Of a DNA stretch of 64,000 nt, positions 1-11,640 are shown piece after piece. The notes under the pieces were generated by a model. It ran no database searches and had not been told where the DNA came from. It saw nothing but the letters and a program-made list of their open reading frames with translations. Source of the DNA: Flagellimonas nanhaiensis. Lineage in GTDB: Bacteria > Bacteroidota > Bacteroidia > Flavobacteriales > Flavobacteriaceae. Every line of letters begins with the position of its first letter. Position 1 is the first letter of the stretch. The stretch is taken from NCBI RefSeq assembly GCF_003382275.1, contig NZ_QTJX01000002.1:682001-746000 (forward strand). Direction: 5' to 3'. Both the position numbers and the translations under genes were made by a program.

Positions 1-3000
1 CAATAGCTGTAATTTCGTTGATGTTGCTGTTTTCCAGTTCCAAAGTCAGGGGTTCAAAACCTTGAATGGTGAAATCAACTGTATTTATACAACCATTGGA
101 ATGTGCAATGGTCAAGAAATGGTCACCAGGAGCAATATTGGTAAAGTTTGATGACAACTGCATGTCCGCTGGATCGGTTGAATCCAAGGCATAAAGTACA
201 TCGGCCATTACATTGGTGTCCTCAAACACTACCTCAAGAGCATTTGTAGGTAAAATTCCTGAACAAGTATATATTGGCGTAACAGTTGCCGCAAGGTTCA
301 CACCTGGATTGATTTCCACAAAAACAGTGGTCTCACATCCTTGAGCATCCCTAACAAAGACCACGTGGGTACCGGCCGTAAGGTTTTGGAATGCAATCTG
401 ATCCTGAACGAAATCGGTATCAAGGTTAGAATCCAAAGCAGTTTCAAATGGAGCAGTACCTCCCGTGATGTTCAATTCAAAAGATCCATCAGCACTATCG
501 AAACATACCTCATGCATCACATTGATTGCATTTGCTTGTAAAGGAGCAGGTTGTTCAATTTCAAATTGGAATGTCATAAAACAACCATTTCTATCTTGGG
601 CAATTACATCATAGATGCCTGGAGCCAGGTCAGTAAATGTGCTTACCGTATCAAATTGGTCAAGGTTAGGAGTAATAGCATAGAAAATATCGCCGGTTCC
701 TCCAGAAACTTCAACGGTAATGGTACCATCATCAAGACCCGCACAGGTTACATCGGTAAATTCTTCTCTGTCTATTTGCAAAGGAGTTGGATCTACAATA
801 GGGATTTCTGCGGAAACCTCAACACAGTCTTGACTGGTAACCCGTATGTAGTAACTTCCGGCAACAAGACCACTGAAAGTACCATCATTTTGTGGTCCTG
901 ACACTAAGTTGGTCAGAGCGGCATCACCGAATAGTTCATAGCTATAATTGCCGAGACCTCCTGTAGCTTGACCAATAATGGTAGCCGAAGCTTCTCCAGT
1001 ACAATTGATCATTGCTGCAGAATCATCCACAGAAATGGTCAGCGCAGGTATGGCATCAATACTCACTTGGTTTGAGATTTGTGCCTCACAACCAAAGGAG
1101 TCCCTTACGTAATATTGATATACTCCAACCCCAACAGTGAAAGTATGTGTATTACCACCACTCATTGGAACATAGACAACACCATCTACACTAAACTCAT
1201 AAGGTCCAGTTCCTCCAACAGCCGTCAGTTCTGTTTGTGCCTGGTTGGCGCAGGTCATTGCGCTTACTTCTATTAATGAAGCCATTACATCCGAAGGCTC
1301 AGAAATTGTAACCTGAATGGTTTCCATACCACAGCTCCATCCGTCAGAAACGGTAATGCTGTAGATTCCGGCCCCTAGATTATCAAAAGCAGGATTGCTC
1401 TGGGCCCCAGAAGTGCTCATTATTGTAGTTCCTGTTGGATCGTAGTAATTCAATTGATATTGATAAACTCCCTCTCCACCCAAAACATTGATTGCAGTAA
1501 CCGTTGCATTGGTGTCACCGTAGCAAACCAAAGTGGTAGGAGTTGCGTCTATGTCAGCAGTGATTGGCGTAGGCTGTACTAGCGTGATGGGTTCGTTGAT
1601 AACACAACCTGCATCATCGGTAATTTGAACATCGAACAATCCAGCAGACAGATTTGGGAACACTACGCTGATTACATCAGTAGCATTGTACACCTGTCCC
1701 GTAGTGGTGTTCGTAAGTTGAATATCATATGGGGTAAATCCACCTGTTGGGGAAACCTCAATTTCACCAAGGTCATTGCTACAAGTTACATTGGCCACCT
1801 CAACCGGAGTAGCTGTCAAAGGCATATCTGGTGAAGCAATGGTTATGGTGTTGGAATCTTCCACACATAGTGGATTTCCTGTTTCCGTAACCCTTACGAA
1901 GTAATTTCCACCTGAGAAACCAGAAATGGTCATCGGATTGGTCGCAGTGTTACCAGAACCAGTTGTTCCAGTGGTAGTACCGTCTGCATTGAATACCTCA
2001 TAGTTATAAGCACCTGTATATCCTGTGATATTGATTTCAAGTGCTCCATTGGTGTCACCAAAACAAATAGCAGGAGCAGTTGGGGTAGCTACCACCTCTA
2101 TTAAATCATATGGCAAGATTTCATATGGGGCAGTATCCACATAACAACCTGTATTGGTATCGGTTACCCTAAAGGTATAACTACCAGGAGCCGTCAATTC
2201 AAACGTTGAGGTAACATTTGTAGGAGTACTTGTTTGAGTGCCCAATGGATTTCCAACAGGCAACAACTCAAACGTATACACATTGCCAGGATTGCCATCA
2301 TCGGTTACTGTCAATAGCACCTCTTCTGGATTGGCACAGCTTATGGCAACGTTTTGCGTTACAGCCACCGTAAAGGTGTTTATTGGCTGAATAACTACCG
2401 CATCAGTATTGGAACATGAATTGGCATCTGTTACAAATACAGTTATGTTTTGAACGGCACCGGTATCCAAGACATCAAAAGTGTTTGAAGTTTGGAAGTT
2501 TACATTATCGATACTGTACAAGTATGGTCCGGTTCCGCCTGAAGCAGTCACGGTTATTGTTGAGGTGTTCACCGTATTGCCTGGATTACAGACAAAGGCT
2601 GTAGCCGAAGCAGAAACATTCAATACTGTAGGCTCTGTCACGGTTTGATCAAAGAAATCCTCACATGCTCTGGATGAAATCACACGTACTCGGTAATCTC
2701 CCGCAGGAAGATTATCAAATACTGGACTAGTCTGTGCAAAGCGGTATGGAGTCACCAAATTGGACATTTGATACAACTCGTAGGTATATATTGGGTCGAC
2801 AACTGTTACCGGGTCTAACTCTACTGTCAAACTTCCATCAGCTCCACCGTTACAGTTAACTGGGTCTTCAACAACATTGGCAATTACGGGATCTACCTTG
2901 TCATCCAATTCTTGTGTAACTACGGCCGTACAAGGTGTAACAGTATCTCCATCAGTTATGGTAAATGTATAGATACCAGGCTGGGTAAGTCCAGTAAATA

Positions 3001-6000
3001 CGCCTGTAGCGTTGCTTGCAGTTGTAAATCCATCAGGGAACAAGACATCAAAGGACAAGTTGGCAGATCCACCAGTAACATTTACAGTTACATGTCCTCC
3101 TGGGTCAAGGGTACAATCAATCGGTTTTACAACAGTTGTGGTTGCAGTCATGGCATCCAAAAGAACAACAGGACCTACGGTAGTTGTACAAGACCATTGA
3201 TCGGCAATCAACACTTCGTATGATCCAGCACCAAGTCCTGAGAAAACCGTTCCGGTCTGTGGAGAACCAACATTGGAACCATTTCTTATCAGTTGGTAGG
3301 TATAATTACTATTCTGACCACCAGTTGTTCCAACAACCTCAATTTCACCTTGAAGGGCTGTACAATTATCTTGATTGATTTGTAGTGTAGCAGTAATTGC
3401 TGTTGGGTCGACTAGGTTTACGTTGGCCAATTGGTGTTCACATCCAAACTGGTCGGCTACCCATACCTGATAGTCAGTGCCAGCTCCGGGACCACCTGCA
3501 AGACCTGTGAACAAAGGCGATGCTTGATAACTTCCAGGATATGTAGGCGCTGGATTTGAAGCCAAATCCACAAAATAGGTATAACCTCCCCATCCTCCGG
3601 CGGCATTGATAATTTCAATGGATCCATCATTAAGGGTACAGGTTACCGGGGTTACTTGTGTGGCTGCAGAAATTCCAACACTAGGACCGTTAATGCTAAA
3701 GGCTATGCCATATACACATGCGGCGCCTGGCGGATTGGTATCTGTAACCTCAACGTAGTAGTTTCCTGCGGCAAGACCGGAGATAGTGAAATTACCATCT
3801 GCATCAGAACCTGGAGATGTTACATCATCGGCCAAGTTACCTGGTGTGTTGTTAATGTCATGGTATAACGTATAGCTAGTTGCACTAGCATAGGTAATAC
3901 TTCCTGCGTCTTGAAGATCTAGCTCAACGGTGCCGTTGGCATCTCCAAAGCAAGTAATATTGGTGGTGTTGACCACAATTAAATTCAGTACTTCAGGATC
4001 AGCAACCGTATGGGATGTTGAAATAATACATCCTGTTACTGTATTTCTCACTTCAAAATTATGTGTGCCTACTGCCAATCCAGTAAAACTTCCAGACGCC
4101 TGGAATACTCCAGCAGGTAACAACCTGAACTCATAGTTGGCAGGTGTAGTAGTTGAATTGGTAATTGACCCTGTTGCGGTAATGGTGATATCCTCACCCG
4201 TTACGCAGGCAGCCACGGCATCAATGGCGATGCTTGCAGACAACAATTCATCAAACGGCGCAATGGTTTCTGTTGTGGAACCAAGACAGCCGTTGTCATC
4301 ATAAACATTGATGATATAACTACCGCCAGCAGTATTTGTTTCTGTGTAAACATTGTTGGATCCTGTTTGAACCACAACATCATCACCAGGAGCTGCGGTA
4401 CCCTGATCGTTGATAAACTCATAGATAACGTAAGTCCCACTTCCTCCTGTTATGGAAGCAGTATCTACAGTAATAGTTGCATTGTCCATATTGTTACCCG
4501 CAGAACACCCAAATTCAACCACACTTGTATTAACATTGGCGATTACATCTGGTTCATTAATGGTTTGAGTCAACGTGGAAGTACAACTGTTGGATGCTGT
4601 TATTTCAATAGTGTATGTTATACCGGCAGCCAATCCTTCTAGTCCACTGAACGTAGCGGTGGTAGCAGTATTGGATGATGGGGCAATTGGGAACACCGCA
4701 GAGCTGCCAGGACCTGAAATTATTTCAAAAGTATAAGGACCTGTACCAGTGTCAACTGCACTAACCGAAATTGTACCATTATCATCTCCATTACAAGTGA
4801 CATCCGTGAAGGAATCTATGTTGAAGGAAGGCATGATAATAGCTGGAACATCAACCACAATGCTGCCTAAACAGTTAGGCACAGAGGTGTTGGTGTCGTA
4901 GACAGTCACAGTATACGAACCAGCTACACTTGCTCCCGTCCAAACGATGGAACTTCCAACAATGGCCGTTCTTGCTTGATCTACAGCACCAGGACCGTCA
5001 ATTTCATAGTCGTAGCTTCCAGAACCAGCTGTAATGTCAATTGTGATTTCCGCATTGTTTGCTGGTGCAATATCACAATCCAACAAAGTGGTTAGGGTTG
5101 CATTGAACTGTAACGGGGGTTGTATATTAAAAGTCTGGGTGTCGATACAACCATTTAGGTCCCTTACCGCAATGGTCTGACCCATTCCAGAGTTCAACCC
5201 GGAAACTGTATACTGATTACTTCCATCGAAAGTGAAGTTCTGATAAGCGGTACCGTTCGTGCTAATTTGGAATGGTGCTGAGGCCGTTCCTGGATTGGTT
5301 AGCGTAACCAGTACTTCAAAAGTTCCCTCATCAACACATTCATCAACAATAGCTAGGGAAATTTGGGGACTTGGGTCTTCAAGAACCGTTATTGCCCTTT
5401 GGAAGATACAACCGTATGCATCCATAACATAAACGATGTAATTGTCTGCTTCTACATTCACAGAGGTGGTGCTTACCCAACCTGGAGATGCAGCAGTTGG
5501 TGCTGGATCGGTGCTCAACAAATATTGATATTGATAAGGAGCAGTTCCAAATCGTCCAGTTGCTGTAATCACTCCAGCATTTGGATTACAGTTATCGTTT
5601 TGTGGGCTAGCCACATCAAGATCCAAAGCGTTGGCGGATTCACGTATTGTGAATTCTCCTCCATTTACAGAACACCCGTTTACGGCACCACCTACTTCGG
5701 TGAGCAATAAATAGTATTCCCCTGGAGGCAATGTAGCAAAGTTGTTCACAGTGACTGATGCAGGTGGATTAACCGAAGCCGTACCAGTATGTCCTGTGGT
5801 TACATTGGATTGTCTGTTGAAAATTTCATATTGAACGTCAGTGGCTCCTCCATCAAATCCTGTGAAAGTAAAAGAAATGTTACCATCCGCAGACCCTGTA
5901 CAACTAACATTATTCACCGCATCCAATGTTGCTGTCATCAAAGATGGGGTATTGATAGGCGCAGCTGCCTCTTCAAAGTAATAACAGTTGGTAGTTAAAT

Positions 6001-9000
6001 CGTAAACCACAAAGGTGAACGTAATACCAGGAGTAAGTCCTGTAAAAGTAGCGGTATCTCCTCCAGGAACATCAGGTGCTTGATAGCCGCTAGAATAAGG
6101 AGCGGAATAAGTTTCCAAAATGGCAAACTCATAGTTTCCACTACCTACGGCAGAACCAACAGTTACAATTGCCGTACCACCCGAGACACAGTCGGCTGTG
6201 GCGGTAGTTACGTCAATATCCAAATCATTAGGAGGGGATGCAATGATTTCTGTTGTAAAAGAAGCACATCCATTGGCATCAACAACATCAATTTGATAGA
6301 TACCAAACTCCAATACTGTAAATGTGTGATCTCTTGTTGCAGGAGTGGTAACATGCGTTTGAGGTGGAATACCATTGTTTGCAGTTAAGATGTAAGTGTA
6401 CTCGGCAGTTCCTCCAGCTACTCCTGATACAGTAATGGAACCAGGATTGGTTACACCTGACATGGAATCACAAGTAATAGGCACATCAGAAGTAGTATAG
6501 GTAATAGCATTGGGTTCCGTAATAACTACTGGGAACGGAACTGAAACACAACCTTTATCATCAGTAATGGTCACCTCGTAAGAACCTGCTGGAAGCCCCG
6601 TAGTTTGTGTACCATAATTGGTAGGGCCACTTGTTTCAACCACATTGATGGTATAAGGCGCAACTCCAACTGAAGTATCGATTACAACATCTAGAACGCC
6701 GGTGCTTTCACCATTACAAAGGATGTTTGTTGGGGTCACACTACTAATTATTGGCGTATCGGCAGGGGTAACAACAATGCTGCTTGTTACTACGGTACAT
6801 GCCGCTGGCAGGGTAGTATCGGTAATACGGAATTGATAGGTTCCATCTGTGTTTGTTGTAAAGACATTGCCCACAAATCCAACAGCGCTATACGTTGCTC
6901 CCGCATCATCAGACCATTCGTAAGTATAAGTACCTGAACCGCCTGAAGCATTAATGGTAATATTGGCATCAACCAAACAAGTAAGGTCGTTGTTGAGCAC
7001 TGGGGTGGCCAACAATTGTGGATTAATGGTCACATTTTGAAGCGTTCCAGTACAACCAAATCCATCTCTAACATTGATTGTGTAGTTTCCAGCTGCAAGG
7101 TTTGTGAAGGTATGGGTTACTGCAGAAGCAGGTGTTGGAGTAATCCAAGGGCCTCCATTTAGGCTAAATTGGTAATCTCCGTTTCCGGCAGTTACATCTA
7201 CTTGAATAGTTCCATCGTTGTTCCCGCTGTAACATGCGGTAGGGGTTGAAGTAAATGTTATAAGCGTTGGAGCAACTACTGTAAGAGCTACATCGATGGG
7301 GTCCTCACAAAGGTTGGTATCCCGAACTCGTACAATGTAATCTCCAGCAACAAGGCCTGTAAAAGTTGTAGATGGCTGATAAGCAGTAATCACACCTCCA
7401 ACTCCATCTTCCAATTGGTATTCATAAGCCGGTGTTCCTCCAGTAGCGGAAGCTATGATGGTAGCCCCTCCGTTTACACACGTCATGGCTTCGGTTATTG
7501 AAGCTGAAGCAACCAAGGCATTGGGTTCAGCAAGTGTTTGGTTTAGCGTAATGCTACAGCTGTTATCCAGCACGTCCCTTACTTCAATAGTATAGTTTCC
7601 AGCAGTCAATCCTGATATGGTAACAGGGCTTGAAGTCTGTGGAGCAGAGAAACCACCACCGTTAACCTGGTATTCAAAACCGTTAACAGCATCGAAATTA
7701 TCAACTTCAAAAGTGATGGAACCATCAGCTCCGGCATTACAGGTTATGTCTTGAAATGCAGTAACAGCCGCATCAAAAGCATGCCCATCTTCAATGTTGA
7801 CATCTACCGTCATTGAGCTTGAACATACCTCTGGATTTTGAATAGCCTGAATATCATCAATAGCGATATCGTTACCGTTGATTACGGCAGAGTTAGTTCT
7901 AATTACAATATCAAGATTGCTATTTGCTCCAGGGTTAAGGGTAACCGAATAGTTGTGCCAATCATTGGCATTGTTGTTTTTGGGTACATTTCCAGTGGTA
8001 GTGCTTGCAATTACAGCACCCAGTCCATCCACCAATTGAATTTCAATTGAGGGATCACCTCCACCGGTACCATTTCTTAATAGGTTGAAAGCCCATAAGG
8101 ATACGGTAATATCCCTGTTTGGAACTACTTCAACACCAGTTTTTTGATAAACAATTCCTCCTACCCCGGCAACTCCGCCAACATTGATGGCCAAGAACCG
8201 TCCGCCGGCATTTCCGGTATGATCATTGGGGTCTTGCCAAGATCCATAAGGACTCACAATAGATTGAGTAACGGAGTATTCCCCATCTTGGATACGATTA
8301 TTAATTGCCCATCCGCAGGAATTGACAGAACCGTCTTGAGGTTCATAACAATAGGCCGGGTCAATTTCGGGAATACTAGTATTGGGACCAGAACCAAAGT
8401 CTTCAGATAATAGAATACTTGGAGCTGGTGGAATGTTACTGGTATAATTTACCGTGATAGTATGAGGCCCGACACCAACATTACTGAACACATTGGAAGT
8501 GGCAGGTGTATTTGGGGTTCCATCTAAGGCATACGTATAATCAAATGCAGCGCTGCTTGGTGTAATGGTTACGGTACCTTCTCCATCGCATTCGTAACTA
8601 ACGGCTGTAGTTACATCTGGAGCACTGGGTTCTGGCTCAACTGATACAGACATGGGGAAGGTACAGTTGTTCGCATCCCTAATATAGACCGTGTGCGTTC
8701 CTGGTAACAAATAGCCAATGGAAGTGGCTGCATAATTGGAGCCTCCGTCAAAACTGTATTCATATGGAGCTGTTCCCCCTATGGCATTGGTAATTCTTAC
8801 TTCTGCCCCTATTCCAGGATTACATTCTGCAAGCTGGGTTACGGCAGCAGATGCGGACAACGTCAACGGTTCTGTGATAGTATATATTTGAGTGATGTCA
8901 CAATTATTGGCATCTCTAACTCTTATGTTATAGCTTCCCGCAGTTTGGTTTACAAAAGTGTTTGAAGTTTGATAGGTTGCCCCGTTGTTTATGCTGTATT

Positions 9001-11640
9001 CATAGGGAGCTTCTCCTCCACTAGCAGTAATTGTAATTGTTGCTTGAGCTTCTCCACTACACAAGATACCTGTATCGGACACTGAAAGAGATAACGCTGG
9101 GTCTTGAACTATGGTAATATCATAAGAAGCTTCACAATATCCAGCGCCACCATTGTTGTCCCTGACATAAACGTCGTAGTCACCGGCGCCTGTTACTGTT
9201 TCCGGATTAGTTGTGGAAAAATCCCCCGGAACAGGAGCAACCCCATCTGCTACAACTGCGTAGACATAACTGCCATCTCCACCAGTAGCTGTGATATTGA
9301 TATCCGTATCTGTACCACAAGCTGTAATGTTTGGAGCGGATGCTATTACGCTTAACTCGGGATTTATCGTTATTGATGCAGAATCTGTACAATCGTTTCC
9401 ATCCCTAACATCTATAGTATAGGTTCCAGAAGTAAGACCAGCAAATACATTGGTAGCTACAAAAGGACCTCCATTTAGACTGTACTCATAGTTACCATCT
9501 CCGCCAGAGGTTACATTGGCCGTAAGTGTTAGTCCAACAGCATCATCGTAGCAGGTATCGTTGGGCACAATGGCCAAAACGGGTGCCACCGCAGCACTTA
9601 GGGCAAAGGTAGTAGTAACAACACATCCATTGGAGTCGGTTACAGAGGCAGTATATGTGCCAGTTTGTGTTAAGCCAGTAAATAACCCTGTTGCGTTAGT
9701 GCCGAATGTCGTAGTATCTGGATTGGTAAGGGTAAACGTATTACCGCCCCATCCTCCAGTTGAGGTCAAGGTCACAGCACCATCAGCGATACAAGTTGGC
9801 TGTGTTTCGGAAGCACTTAAAGTCAATGCAGCTGTTGGAGCGCTGATAGTAACATTGGCAGTATCCGTACAATTAGTAAGGTTGTCGGTTACGGTGATGG
9901 TATAGGTTCCATCATCCAATCCGGTTAGGGAAACCGTTCCACTACTCTCATTGGTTCCTGAGAAAGTTGCAGGTCCTGTAACGGAGTAATTGTAGTCTGT
10001 ATTAAAATCGGTAATAGTAAATAGCAGTTCGCCATCGGTATCATTAAAGCAGGTAACGTTGCTTATCAATTGCCCGGTAACATCAATTTCAGAAACAGGG
10101 TTTATGGTGAAGGATTCATCATAGGTACAACCCTTATCATCTGTTACACGGAATGTATAGGTTCCAGGGGATAAAGCATCAAAATCGGCAGTGTTTCCAC
10201 TAGTAGAAGTTGCGGCTACTGGAGCTGGAGCAATAATCTCAAATGTAAATGGGGCGTTACCATCTACTGCGGTTACAGTAACATCTGAAGTAAGTGCAGG
10301 ACAGCTAGGCGTTGTGGCGCTAAAAGTTAAATCCGAAGGAGGATTTAGAGGGTCGATGGTTATCGTATTGGTTGTGAACGTACAATTGTTCGCATCCCTA
10401 ATGGTAATGGCATACGTACCGTTGGTCAAATTTGAAAAGGTTTCTGCCCCGGCGCCACTGAAAAAGTTAACGCCGTTTATGCTGTACTCATAAGGAGCGG
10501 TACCTCCGGCAACGTTCTGAGCTTCTATAATTCCATTTTGCAAACAGGTGTAATCTTGAAGCAACACAGCATCACCACTGATTCCTGATGTTGGTCCGCC
10601 AACAGTATAGGTTTCAAAATAATCACAAGAAGCACTTCCCTTTCTTTGGTTAAGTCTTACGGTATAGTCACCTTGGGGAAGGTTGGTGAATGACCCAGAT
10701 GTATTTGTTGCTATTTCTACCCCATTGGAATCAATCAAGAAGAAGGTTACTTGATATCCATTGGTGTTGGTCATGTTGAAGGAAATTGTTCCATCATCAT
10801 ATCCAAAACAAGTCTCATCGGTGCTTGCAGTGGTATATTGCACCGCAGGCTCAAAGTAGATGGTTACGGTATTGGAAAACGCGTGACAATTGTTTCTATC
10901 AACGACAACAAAAGTATAATCTCCAGGGTCTAGGATATCAAAAATTACGCTTGTTTGATATTCACTTGGCGGGATATCATTTACAGATGGATACGAAGTA
11001 ATGGTAGTCCCACTTTCGTTCACATAAGACCAGATGGCGTAAGTGTGAGGGGTTTGTCCGCCGGTAGATTCCATTTGGATGTTTCCTTCCCTACAAGTGA
11101 TATGTTGTGATACACGGGCCTCTAAATCAAGGTCTGTAAGATCGTTAATGGTTACTTGTTCTGTATACGAACAACCATCATCTGTGGTTACCAAGACATC
11201 GTACACACCATCGTTCAAGTTTTCGAAGGTGTAATTATTATCGGCAGATGGACCAAAGGTATCCACCGTAGTGCCTCCTTGGGAGATTTCGTAGTAGTAT
11301 TGTGGCTCTACATTTAGTACAGATATGGCTATTTCACCTAACCCATTGCAATCTGTATCCTGAGGAATAACATCAACCTGAAAATCTCTTTCCAATATCC
11401 CGATATTGTCCAAAATGAATACACACCCATTAGAAACGCCTTGTTGACGCATTTCTACAGTATAGGCACCATTGTTGGTGATATCAAAGCTTGGGTTGGA
11501 GTTGTAAGGAACCAACACATTGCCAGTAGCCTGATCTATTAATTGGAATTCATAGTTCAATGGCATGTTGGTCACGGTAATATTTCCATCGGTATTACAG
11601 ATGATATCCCTACTAGTATATTGCGGATCTAGAGGGTTCT
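1..11640 (-). repeat. SprB-type repeat array, about 40 diverged units
   Basis: Counting the recurring GG-x-G-x-Y-x-Y core in the adhesin frame gives roughly 40 units at a spacing of about 230-290 bp (around 80-95 residues). Each unit usually ends in a short segment with a Cys before the next begins. The units are clearly related as protein but diverged as DNA: I saw no long identical copies. The array is interrupted once, at about 7800-8460. Confidence 0.8.

Noticed and set aside
1..11640. CRISPR-like periodicity
   Set aside because: The period is about 260 bp and in frame, with protein-level repeats and no short identical direct repeats, so it is a repeat protein.
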